Source: Oscarella lobularis (Eukaryota > Porifera > Homoscleromorpha > Homosclerophorida > Oscarellidae). From it: a stretch of 64,000 nucleotides of DNA. The number at the start of each line of letters is the position of its first letter. The stretch's first letter is position 1. The notes under the pieces were generated by a model. It was not told the origin of the DNA. It made no database searches and saw only the letters and a program-made list of their open reading frames with translations. Position numbers and translations under genes: made by a program. Shown one piece after another: positions 11,031-22,700 of this stretch. The stretch is from positions 124,001-188,000 of the forward strand of contig NC_089193.1 in NCBI RefSeq assembly GCF_947507565.1, written 5' to 3'.

Positions 11031-11654
11031 AATATGTAACACAATTAGGACCCAATATATACCTATGAGTATTGAATCTGCCCTAACACTGCCCCTATAC
11101 ACATTAACCAAAGCCCACACAACTCATCAAAATTGCACGGCACTTATCTGACATCCTCCAGAAACCCATTGTTTGAAAAACTCCCCTCCCCTTAAAAATA
11201 ATTTTTTTTAAATATCACCCTAAAATAGACGGCCTCGACGGTAAATTTGATGAACCGGGAGAGATTCAACAGCAATACTACGTCGAGAACCACGATTAGG
11301 ACCCGAATACGCGAAATAGACGCCTAAAACCGTTCGACTCACACGAGACGAATCGATCTGCCCTCCCGGGCCACCAATTTCCTCCGCGCAACGCCAACAA
11401 ACCCTCGCGCAAGCTCGTAACATCACCGCAAAGCGCCGAAAACCGAAAAAACCGCGGAGAGAGCGAATAAACGCGAAGACAACACCTCCGAACGTACGCA
11501 GAGGCCCCGCAACGCGATCGCGAGTGACGAGAAGCACGTAAAAACGTTCCTAACCTTTCGCGATTGTAGATCTTCCCCTCCTTTCATCGCGGTCGCCCCG
11601 TTTTGAGCCGGTTTCAGTCATCCCAGCGCAGTGACTGAAAATGCAGTTCCCGTA
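11031..11654. repeat. Diverged interspersed repeat, copy 2, target of the pogo insertion
   Basis: It shows partial likeness to 5460-6170. The transposon that follows was inserted at the TA in its CCCGTATA segment; copy 1 carries CCCGTATACACG at the corresponding point. Confidence 0.4.
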
Positions 11655-11656
11655 TA

Positions 11657-12344
11657 GAGTCCCGTATCTAGTTTGGAACACATCAACATTGGAACAAGCG
11701 GTTTACCTTTTAGAACGGACTACCGTTAAAACAGTTAAAGGCAAAAATGTGGCGAAATAACTCGAGAAACTCGTTGTAAAGTTGCAGCTTGTTTCGTTGC
11801 GTTTTATAGGAGTAAGCGAAGTTAGAAGAGGGACGAGTCACGTAATCTGTCTTTCGAACACACCCATGCGCTTTGGAACAGGCTCTCTAACTCCGTCAGC
11901 TTTTATCGCACAGAGACGTTCTATATACCGTTTGAAAGCCTAAAGCCTCTTCTATCTCGCTAAATTTATGCGATTGTCAGAGATTGCATTCTCGCTGAGA
12001 TATCGCCGATTGAGTAAGGAAGGGTAGCGTGCTCTAGATTGGAACACACGTTTTGTACAGCCAACTAGTGCCTAAGCATTCAAACGCAGCCAAATCGTTC
12101 ACACAGTCTTCTTTCATCATTATCGCTAGGAGTACGCCGCAATTAGATCGTTTTGTAGCCATCAAGTACAAAAATGGGAGGGCCATATCCTGGACGTAGG
12201 GTCTTTAGCCATTTAGCCTCCTTTGTTCGAGTACGTACTGCGATGAATCCGTCGAGCAGACCCAAACTGTCGCTTCGAGGCCGAATAGTTCGACCGACGA
12301 TCATTTCGAGACGATCCGCAACGTTCTTGGCGGCTAGCAGTGAT
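11657..12344 (+). repeat. Left terminal inverted repeat of the pogo element (688 bp)
   Basis: It is the reverse complement of 14499-15186 from GAGTCCCGTATC to GGCGGCTAGCAGTGAT. It contains the proposed promoter and the first codons of the transposase, so the repeat reaches into the coding region. Confidence 0.93.
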
Positions 12345-14341
12345 GGACGAACGTCAACGTATCGGCAGTGGAACCCACACGGCTTGCAGAAGGCGATCGA
12401 TGAGCTCGAGAGCGAAAACGCTCGTAGCTACCGTGTGGTTGCTCGTGAGTGGGGAATACCGCCAACCACTCTCTACAATCGACACAAAATTTTGACCAAC
12501 CCCCACTTGTCTGGTGACAGTCGCCGCTACTTTACCGATAAAGAGGAAGACGAGTTAGCTTCTTTCCTTACTAGAAGTGCGGAAGTGGGCTGCGGGCGAA
12601 CAATAAAACAGGTAGATGCTCGTGCCTAATAAAAAATATTTTTATCTAATTGTATAGGCACTAGCTGTAGCCCAAGAAATTTTGTCCGCCAAAGGCATTG
12701 TGAGGGATATTATCACTCATGGATGGTTTGAAAAATTTAAGAAGAGACATCCTGAACTTGTACTAAAAACTGCTGAATCGCTGTCGAAAGCGAGATTAAC
12801 TGCCACAAAGAGAAGTGTCTTGGACAAGTATTACGACACGCTTTTTGCCCTTCTTGAAGAAAACGATATCATGAACGAGCCTAGCCGAATTTTCAATTTT
12901 GACGAAACTCCTATACCGCTGGAATTCAAACCTCCCAAAATTATAGCAAGAAAAGGGCAGAGACATGTGTTTTCCGTCACTTGCGGAGACAAAACACAAA
13001 TATCTGTTTTAGCTTGTGTTTGCGCTTCTGGATTTGCTTTGCCACCTCACATACTTTTCAAGAAAAGTTTTGGTTGGAATGAGAGATTGGTAGAAGGACA
13101 GGTACCGGATACGAGGTACACTGTTACTGATTCAGGATGGAGCACTAGTGCGGTTTTTGAAGGATGGTTTTTTGAGCTTTTTCTTGCCTACGCTCCAGCA
13201 AAGCGACCGTTATTGCTAATAATGGATGGTCACTCAACTCATTACAATCCGGCTGTTATTAAAACTGCAGCACAAGAAGGGATTATTTTATTTCTGTTGC
13301 CTCCAAGCACAACGCATTTGACTCAGCCTTTAGACAGAAGCGTATTCCACGCACTGAAAGCTCATTGGACAACAGCCTGCCACAATTTCAGTACAAGAAC
13401 GGGAGGAAAGTTCGTCACTAAGACAAATTTTAATTTTGTCTTTGCTGAAGCTTGGAAAAGTGCGATGAATGTTGGCAACATTTCTTCGTCCTTTAAGATG
13501 ACGGGCATCTATCCTTTCAACAGACAGGCAATTGCGCTTGCCGAGGATAGCGTGGAACAATGTGCAGAAGCAGCGAAAAATCCTGCCATACGATTTCTTC
13601 CAATACTCACGCCTATCCCTGAACACCGTCGAAGATCAGCCTCACCTCTTCGACTTTCAATTCAGGATTTTTCAAGCCCTGATGAATCTTCGTCAGTGAG
13701 CATTTTGGAAGAGCCTCGATTCACAATGTCGGAAGAGAAACGATTCCAACGACGCCTAGAGGAGGGATACAACCTGAGCGATCCCAGATATTCTGAATGG
13801 ATTCGGCTAAATCATCCTAGCAAATCTATCACTGCTTCAGCTTTGCCGCTGTCTATTGTTGGCAAACCTATCAAAGTAAAATTCATCGCTCCGCAGAAGC
13901 AACGACTAGAAGCGAGAACGAAATTGACGAATCTGTACGCTACTTCAAGTCATATGGACCTTACTTTCTAATTACCGTATTTCTTCTAGTGCATCCAGCA
14001 TTCCTCCTCCTCCTCCAGAACGTGAGAAAAACTCAGCTGCCAAAGTTCTTACACGCTCTTCTGTTCTGGAAGAGATTCGAATGAAAGAGAGGAAAAAAGA
14101 CGAAGCTGCTGAAAGAAAGAAGCAAAAGGAGATCCTTAGGGTCACCAGACAAAAGGAAAAAGCTGAAAAAGAAAAGAAGAGAATTCAGAAGCTGAAAGGT
14201 ATTAACAATGAATTTTTTTGTCTTATTTGTGATTTTTGGTGAACAGTTCCAGAAAAATTACCGAGGGCTTCTGAAAGACCAGTCAGAGCAGCTAGGAAGA
14301 AAAGATCCGATAACGAAGACAGTGAGTTTGTGTTTTACTAG
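12174..14341 (+). CDS. Pogo/Tigger-type transposase
   Basis: Exons 12174-12611, 12658-13934, 13990-14198 and 14247-14341 join in phase. The start may instead be the ATG at 12243. Near the N-terminus is a psq-type helix-turn-helix (LQKAIDELE, then VVAREWGIPPTTLYNRH), which binds the element's ends. The catalytic DDE_1 domain carries three acidic residues in NFDETP, LLIMDGHSTH and THLTQPLDRSVF, giving a DDD triad as in pogo. The C-terminal exons are lysine- and glutamate-rich and probably form a coiled coil, with a basic segment (RAARKKRS) that could be a nuclear signal. No frameshift or stop interrupts the frame, so the enzyme could be active. The first ~57 residues lie inside the left inverted repeat. 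Confidence 0.93.
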
Positions 14342-14498
14342 TTTAATTAAGTGCAAGAAAGAGAAACTTCTTTAGTTGTTAGGCAAGCCTTTTCGGTAGA
14401 AGTAAGATTATCAAATCAAAATTTGCCTTCAGGCCAATATATCAGCAAATATTTAGTTTTAATAAAATTGTTTGGAGCTTTTAATAAACAATGTATTT

Positions 14499-15186
14499 AT
14501 CACTGCTAGCCGCCAATTACGTTGCGGATCGTCTCGAAATGATCGTCGGTCGAACTATTCGGCCTCGAAGCGACAGTTTGGGTCTGCTCGACGGATTCAT
14601 CGCAGTACGTACTCGAACAAAGGAGGCTAAATGGCTAAAGACCCTACGTCCAGGATATGGCCCTCCCATTTTTGTACTTGATGGCTACAAAACGATCTAA
14701 TTGCGGCGTACTCCTAGCGATAATGATGAAAGAAGACTGTGTAAACGATTTGGCTGCGTTTGAATGCTTAGGCACTAGTTGGCTGTACAAAACGTGTGTT
14801 CCAATCTAGAGCACGCTACCCTTCCTTACTCAATCGGCGATATCTCAGCGAGAATGCAATCTCTGACAATCGCATAAATTTAGCGAGATAGAAGAGGCTT
14901 TAGGCTTTCAAACGGTATATAGAACGTCTCTGTGCGATAAAAGCTGACGGAGTTAGAGAGCCTGTTCCAAAGCGCATGGGTGTGTTCGAAAGACAGATTA
15001 CGTGACTCGTCCCTCTTCTAACTTCGCTTACTCCTATAAAACGCAACGAAACAAGCTGCAACTTTACAACGAGTTTCTCGAGTTATTTCGCCACATTTTT
15101 GCCTTTAACTGTTTTAACGGTAGTCCGTTCTAAAAGGTAAACCGCTTGTTCCAATGTTGATGTGTTCCAAACTAGATACGGGACTC
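14499..15186 (-). repeat. Right terminal inverted repeat of the pogo element (688 bp)
   Basis: Inverted copy of 11657-12344. The open frame seen here on the + strand (14491-14700) is only the antisense of the transposase start. Confidence 0.93.
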
Positions 15187-15237
15187 TATCTTCAACATGA
15201 ATAAACATTCTTCGCATATATTGAAAAATACGGAAAC

Positions 15238-15990
15238 TATTCAAACACGATCTCGCACACTGTCACACATGAGCAGAAAAAAATTAGACAACCTAGAGCG
15301 CGAAAACACCGAAAAAAAATGAAAGAAACAGTGGTACGCTTAATCCCTGGCAGATGATGCTCCTCTCCCTCCCACGCTCCTTTCTTAAACTGAAACATTC
15401 TATCCCCACAACCAACATGTAGCATTCCATTGATTTCAGCCACACGTCCACATGGCCAAGAACCAATGGGCATGTTTGGTATGTTTGTCTCCCATTTGAG
15501 ACTTGGATTTCCCATTGAAGGACCAATCTAAATATACGTAACTCCCAATCACATTTCTATCATCCCAATTTAACAACCTTATTTTTCAATCCGACAACAG
15601 CCATTTCGGCGCGAACGAGATCTCCCTTCAATTTCTTCACTTTCTCATCCACAAGTCGATCAATTTCATTCTCTACATAGAATCTATCTAGTCAAATGCC
15701 ATCCAAGCACATTCCCCAATAGTACTTCTCTTTCGTGGCTCCAATAACTGCCGAACAATGTGTTCTTGTCGTTCCGTTCCTCGTAGAACGTCGACAAACT
15801 CGTCGAAGGCCGTCTCACCTTTTCGCGGCAAAATGTCGACAAGGAGCATGCGCGATTTGTCTTCGTTCGTCTTGGACGAATGGCGCAGCATTGCGTATTG
15901 CTCTCGAGAGACGAGTCTCTCCGCGAGAAGACGATCTAGAACGGACATGGGATCGAATACTTCGACGATCGACGGAAGATTGTCGTGGAC
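15238..15990 (-). CDS. CARD-coiled-coil-kelch protein, 5' end incomplete
   Basis: On the minus strand the exons are about 15990-15726, 15672-15578, 15527-15338 and 15259-15238, joined by in-phase GT-AG introns and ending with TAG. The first exon encodes a caspase-recruitment (CARD) fold: VHDNLPSIVEVFD, VLDRLLAERLVSREQYAML, then FDEFVDVLRGTERQEHIVRQLLE. CARDs assemble homotypic complexes in apoptosis and innate immunity. The second exon is a charged heptad segment (NEIDRLVDEKVKKLKGDLVR), probably a coiled coil. The third has a kelch-like unit (CGRVAEINGMLHVGCGDRMF). Only one such blade is present, so the propeller looks truncated; the stop lies about 50 bp from the pogo insertion. An in-frame TGA precedes the first CARD helix and no acceptor is visible there, so either translation starts at the Met at 15948 with a shortened first helix, or the 5' exon is lost. 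Function is inferred. Confidence 0.7.
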
Positions 15991-16749
15991 GCGATTTCAC
16001 CATCGTTTATCCATCGTAGACTCTTCTCTCCGCGGCGAGGGGAACACGGAAGTGACGGAACAATGGGGAGAAGCGCGGGGAATTGCGCAATAAGAATGGG
16101 TTCGGGGGGAGTCCTCTTTCGAGGGCACGAGATTAATGTATATGTACAAAGGTCACTTGACGTCATCAACTTTTGTTTTGTGTGCGAGAAGAGCTTTGGG
16201 AACCTTTCGTGTAGAAAAGAACAAGATATCTTGTCTTTGTATGTCAATTTCATTGTTTTGTAAGGTCAATCCTAACAAAATCTTGTTTTTCTTTCATTTT
16301 GAGTCTTAGATTGGTCGTCGCGATTTTTTAATCAATGTCAAAGTTAATGCGTGTTTTCCATCTTATTTCATAATATTAAAAATTGACATCACCATTATAT
16401 GTTTGTGTTTTATTATTGAGCAAAAGTCAGCTATGGTACAGTATAGACTAAGATTGGAGCTATTCATCAACAAACAAAAACAAAGTAGTGAACATTCGTT
16501 TGATGTAGTAAATTGGGATGGTAATAATATTTTTTTGCAGTCTTGGTCACATGTGCACGAGCTCCTTTGCCAGATGAGCTCTTCCGCTTTCAATCCAAGA
16601 GCCATTCAAGCAACATTTGAGAAAAGATGTGTTTTCTTGATAATCCCAAGGTTTGATGGTAGAAAAAGAGACCGTCCCCTCTTCCAGTACCTATCCGGGT
16701 TTAACCTCCTCACCCTTATAGGCTACGCGCATGCGTAAAAAACCCTTGA
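15991..16749. other. Divergent intergenic region between the CARD gene and SMCHD1
   Basis: The two genes are transcribed away from each other, so this 760-bp interval probably holds both promoters. An AT-rich stretch at 16360-16500 and short open frames on both strands show no recognisable domain. Confidence 0.4.
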
Positions 16750-19700
16750 ATGTCTCGTGCTTTCGAAGTCTTCGTGTACGATCGCCGGAGCTCGAATGGA
16801 GCTCGAAAAGCGATCCAGCTCGATCGCGACACTCGCTACGAGGAGTTTCGGCGGCGCGTCGACCAGGCAAGTGGCGCGTAAGCTCGATTTGCTCGTCGAT
16901 CGCGATAATCCGCGATTTTAGGCGTTCGACGTCGCCAAGACGAAGAAAATCGTCGTGACAAACACAAGTCGGCAGGAAATCGCCGACGGATCGAGCTATG
17001 GTAAGAAATCGCGACGAAAAACTCGACGCGACATCGTCTCATTTTTTTCGCAGGCGATCTCGTAAAACCGAACGTAACCCTCTACGTCCTCAACGCGAAG
17101 GATGACGTCCTCGTCGCGCCGACCGATGAACGAATCGACTTCACGCCCCACTACGACACGCTCGTCAAAAGCGGAATCTACGAATATTACGCGATCGAAG
17201 GACACAGTCCTGCACGTGAGTTTCTCTCACATACGTCACTCGGGGGGTGGGAGGGGGAGGGGTCTGATTTCGCGTGCTTTTTTCTTAGCGTACGCATTCG
17301 CTGAGCTTATTGATAACGCGCTTGCCGCGACGGCGGACAATAAAGGATTGAGAAATATCGAATTGCTTTTGGTGAAGATTTTGTAGGAATTTCGAATTTG
17401 GGAGTAATTGTTTTCTCGTTTTAAGCATTTTCGTGATTCTCCGTTTGTCTGCGTCCTCGACAACGGTCGAGGAATGACGTCGAGACAACTTAATTATTGG
17501 GCTATTTATCGTCTATCAAAATTCCATCAAAGCAAAGAAGGGTGAGAAATATTTATTATTATTTCTATATGTGTACGTGTAGACGTTTCCTCAGTCCTGG
17601 CGCTCTGAATTCGTCGTTTTCCCAGCAACCGGTCGCTCGGTCGCTAAACAGCGACATTTCGTATTTCGGAGTCGGCGGAAAACAAGCGATTTTCTTCTTG
17701 GGAAACGCCTGTCGCGTGAGTGCAACAAAGTAACCACAAAAATCAATATTATTTAAAAATAATTAATTAGATGGTGACGAAGACGCGTCACTGTGGCGAC
17801 GTCCACGAGCTTTCGATTTCGCAACAGGAATTCAAACGACGAGAATCGGAACATCAGAGCATATACGAGAATGACATTCTAAATAGACAGGTATGTACTA
17901 ATTATTATTTATTAAAATTATTTATTTATTTATTTTGGTAGCCTGGCGATTTTTCTCATCTATCCAAGTCGAATTCCTTCCTGCAGAAACTCGTTGAAAA
18001 TGAGAAGGGAAAAGAACATTTCACTTCCGTCATAATTTCCGGGATTTCAAGCGAAACGGTCGAATATCTCACTGAGAATTTCAAATCGTGGACAAACCAA
18101 TTAGCGTGCGCACAGAAGGGGATTGTACCTTCCCTTCCAATATCGAAATCCCTAGGCACACGTATCATTACTACCTACATGGCCCGGATGGGAACGTTGC
18201 ACCGGAGAAACAACAAGCAGTTGCTCGAATTGTCAATAAATTCAAAAATATTAACATCACTGTGAGCTTCGATAATTTTAATTCTATTTATTAGTAATTT
18301 TTGTAGGTTCGCATGGAGTACGGCAAGACGGTGAAGACGTTGTGTTTGCGTGACGTCGACGACGATTTGCAAACTCGCATTGTTCGATCCGCGAAATCCA
18401 CGTTCGAATTCAAAATTGAATTTCAAAAGTCGTCTAAGGTAAGAGTCCCTCTCTAGGGAGGGGGGGGGGGGGGGGGGGGGATATTCCAAGGTTGGGATCG
18501 AGAGAGATATAAAACGCTTTAGGAAGTAGAGGGAATAATTCGCTATCATCCTTTTGAGTACAATCAGGAAACGCTTCCAAAGAGTGAGCCTATTAATAAG
18601 ATATAGATTATTTCTTAATTATTTTTTTTTTGTATTTTTAGGCCGGGAAGATTCGGATGACGAAGACGACGAAATGGAACCCTCTTCAGTGCGAGCTCGT
18701 AATCACATCATTTTTGAATGCTTTTGGAATGGACGATTGATTCCCTATACAAAAATACCAAGGTAACTTCCGGGAAGGAATCCACTTTCTCTTTATATAT
18801 ATATTATTTCTTTTTCAGTTTTGAGTTTTATGAGCGAGGAAAACGTTCCGACGCTTTGCCGGACGAATGCTACAGGCGGTGGGAATTTAATTAATTAATT
18901 AATTAATTAATTAATTAATCTTATTTAATTTTTTTTCTTGAAATTGTTTGTTTTCGTTTTTGGATGCAGCCTTTCCGGTGCTCTATTCACTGGAGATGCG
19001 TTTCACGTTAGCACTAACAAACTCACGTTCATCGACCTTCACGAGAAGATGAAGGAAGATGACGTTCTTTTTACGGTGACGCGAGTTGACGGCAAAGTGA
19101 GCGTTCTTTTTTCTTCCCTGCGCACGCGCGCGCGCGTTCATTGTGATTTTTAATCTATTTTTTTTATTAATTTAGGATTGTGGCAATCGTGCGCGCGAGT
19201 TGAAGAAAACGTTTAACGCTTGGTTAAAGGAGTGCCACGAGAAACACGACAAGCAAGTGCAGTTTCTCGACTTGATTCAAAATGACGTGCGACGAGAGAA
19301 AGTCGAAATCAAGAAGTATCGTTATCCGTGGAGCTCCTACGAAAAGATACGATTGGGAACGATCACACTCAAGAAAGGGACTCTGGTAAGAAAAACCCTC
19401 ACAAGTTCTCATTAGATAAAATGTCCAGCAGGAAAATAGATAAATAGATAAAAAGCCAGGACTCTTTTAAAGAGTGTACAGCTTAAATGGAATGTTTGCT
19501 TTAGAGTATAGCATTCCGGGTACTGTAGTATTCAAGAGAGTGCCCTATGTTTTTAAGACGCCCAAAAGCTCTCTATTTGCGTGAGTACGGTACCCATAAT
19601 AAAGTAGACACGTGAAGTTGGAAGATTGGATAGAAGTTTCTGGTTATGTCTATATCGGGGTTCTGCCCACATGGGTCGGCCCCATCCCCCACTCGTCTAT

Positions 19701-22700
19701 CGCCGACTCATACTTACTACTAAAACGTTATGAAAGCCCGTAGCTTGCAATAATTACAGCCGGATACATCGTCCAAAACAAAATTAAGGCCCTACGAATT
19801 AAGTTTCCTTACTCCTACAGCTTTCTGTAGGGGTGGACTGTTTAAGTTTCGTTACCCCTACCGCTTTCTGTAGGAATAGACTGTTTAGTTTCGTTACCTA
19901 TACAGCTTTCTGTATAGGTAGATTCTTTACCTATACAGCTTTCTGTATAGGCAGATTCTTTGGTTTCGTTACCTGTACAGCTTTCTGTATAGGTAGATTC
20001 TTATTGGTTTCGTTTACCTTTAAAATTGTGTATTATGTCTATCCTTCCAGACCTTCCCAAACTGAAAAAATTCTCGGCAGAACCCTGCTATATACCTATT
20101 ATATATGATAGAGAAAGAGAAAGACGTCGTAAATCTTTAGATATCTAGGACTTTGTTATTGTTCTAGATGAGGACGTGTCACACGAATCCCGTCGTTTTG
20201 GGTCGAGTTGAGAAATTCTGGCTTTTTGGCTCGCACGACGGACCGACGTACGCTCACACGGGCGAAGTCGAGTTGATCCAGGTTGGAAAATTCAGTTCCT
20301 TTTAATTAAAGAGAAAAAAAAACGACGATTGACGTGTTGCTAAGGAACCGGCGTCGGTTTTCAGCAACATAACGAAAACCTTCTCAATTCGAAAAATCGA
20401 CCGATCTCTAATCGGAAAAGCCATCGAAAAATTAATAAACGAAGAAGAGAAAAAGTAAATTTTTCACTCGCATCCGGGGGAGAAAAAATCGAATTTTCGC
20501 GTAGACTTCCCAAGTGCTTTGACGTGACATTTCCGCGCGGCAACGAATTGAAAAGCGGCGCAGAACTCGTCGCCGGTTTGACGGTGGGCGACATGCACGT
20601 TCAAATCATGAACGGACTTGGCTCGCCGATCGACGTGATGCCGGTAACGAAACGAAAGTTGTCAGTCGAACGAAAATTGACGTGCGAAAGCAAAGTGATG
20701 TTCTCCCACGTGGCTCAGCTCACGAGATGGAGCTACTTGTTCACACCTATAAGTAGGATAAGGAGTATGTATATATTTGTTTATTTTCATATGTTTTTTA
20801 GATGATCTTAAGTTGCCTGGGCAGTACGTTCTCTCTCTCAAAGCGACGATGGATCCTCCGGCTAAAATCGTTCTTCCTATTCACACAATTAAGTTCACTG
20901 TTGTTGGTGAGTAATCATAGTCCCTAGTTAGATAAAGCCTTATATTTTGGTTTTAGAGGGTCCTCCGTCTAGTTTTCAAATCAAGAATTTAAGCGGGCCC
21001 TTTCGCATTGGGGAACCCTTTACGGTACTTTTAGTCTACGTATCGTTTTTCTCCTCCCTTCTAAGTGTCCCCAGATTAAGTTGGGTTTCTTCGACGAGTC
21101 CAAGAATCTCTGTTGTCCGCCTCCCGACATTTTGCCGGTTATTTCGGCGGAAGGACTGACGCTATCCTTCTGCAAATCCGGCGTCATTCCAAAATTGAAA
21201 CTTTTCTCCATCGCCAGCGTCGTTGCGAAGGGGAGAGTCAGCACGAGCACAGGCGACGTAAAAACGACCTCATTTCTTTTGAATAAATCAAAAATTCGGT
21301 ATTTTTTCTTTTATCAGTTATTTGACCTAAGTGTTTCCGTGGAAGGATTCGGTTCTTGTGTCAAGAAAATTCGCTTTTTGCCGGGTAAGGGTACTCAAAA
21401 AAAGGGGTGCCGGGTTTTGGCGGGGTTTTGTCTAATTAATCTCAAGGTATTCCCGCGTCGATTTTTGTTCCCAACGGCGATATAACAATCGAGAACGGCA
21501 CCCGAATTAGCGTCGAGGTCGAGGTAAGAGACGTCGGTGGAAATGTGACGTCACAACCGGGACTAAACGTCGTCTGCGAAGTAAATCAAGAGAAAATAAT
21601 ATAGAGGAATATTCAATAATCGTGCTTAGTTGTCTGGCGCTTCTTCATTGCCAAAATACACGGCTTATTGCAGCAGAACGGGAAAGGCGATTCTGACGGG
21701 CAAACCGGTCTACGTGAAGAACATTTCCAATCGTTTACTAGCGAAATTCACCGCTCCGGTAACCGTGGTTGGCGTTCTTGTCGCGAAAAGAGTACAAATC
21801 GATTTCTTTTAGGGTTTCAAACGCCTCACCGCCGTCACGAGAAACGTGAAACTGACGCAGAGTTCTCTACCGTCGGTTATCGACGTCAAGTGGCATAAAG
21901 CAGATGAGAGTGTCGTTCGGATTGAGCACGAAAGCGAGATTGCCGTCGCGTGTGGTAGCCTAATCAGCAATTTGAGTAAAATCTTATATTATTATGCATA
22001 CAAGGACTCCAAAAGAGTTTTTTCTCTTTTTAGGATTCGCCGTTTTTGACGAAGCCGGACGAGAGTTGAGTTTATCCGACGCTTCGTCGAAAGTGAAAGT
22101 GAATTGGACGAATCGATTGGACGCGGCGGACGTTCGGAAGGGTTTCCTCCCTTCGATTCCGGTACGAAAACCGCTGGGTCGAATTTTAGGGCCCTGAGAT
22201 TTTTTCTTTCGTTAGGTTCCTCAGTCCGTTGCCGAATCCAAGTACTGCGAAGTGTCTCTTACGGGCGTGAGTATTGACTGCAATTGCGCCTTCGTTGTGC
22301 AGTGAGTTTTTTAACTAAATTTACTTTTGAGGCGGGGGACTTCAGAGTTTTTTTCTTTAGGCCCGTTGCCGGGGAAGTGGTGCGGCTCGTCTGTTCGCCG
22401 AATCGGGAGAACATTCCGCTTACGTGCGCGGAGGAGTTCTGCGTGCAAGTCTACGGTGCTGACCAGTTTGGAAATAAATTACCAAAGGTAACAAATCAAG
22501 AGGAAAAAGTCGGCCTCATACAGGGTTTTGTTTCCTTGGAGTTGCCTTCTTTATTGGCCACTGGGTTGACTGTTAAGGGAGCTGACTTGCAAGAGGACTG
22601 CGTGGAAACGAAGGCAGAGTCGACAAAAGCAAATATAGAAAACTCCACATTCCTTTTTTGTTTTCTTATTAGAAAGATCACGTACTCGTGAACGGGTTTC

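Larger units (their letters stand above)
11657..15186 (+). mobile_element. Complete pogo-class (Tc1/mariner superfamily) DNA transposon, 3,530 bp
   Basis: The element has terminal inverted repeats of 688 bp, starts and ends with GAGTCCCGTATC in inverted orientation, and is flanked by TA at 11655-11656 and 15187-15188, the target duplication typical of this superfamily. It contains one multi-exon transposase gene with an intact frame and a full acidic triad. The two repeats are nearly identical with a few differences (for example, two adjacent bases near their inner ends), so the insertion is probably young. Confidence 0.95.

Noticed and set aside
10426-11068. Two Ser/Pro/Leu-rich frames
   Set aside because: They are translations of the 150-bp satellite.
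14491-14700. Open frame after the transposase
   Set aside because: It is the antisense of the transposase 5' region within the right inverted repeat.
16363-16738. Overlapping frames on both strands upstream of SMCHD1
   Set aside because: Neither has a domain, and no splice partners were found.
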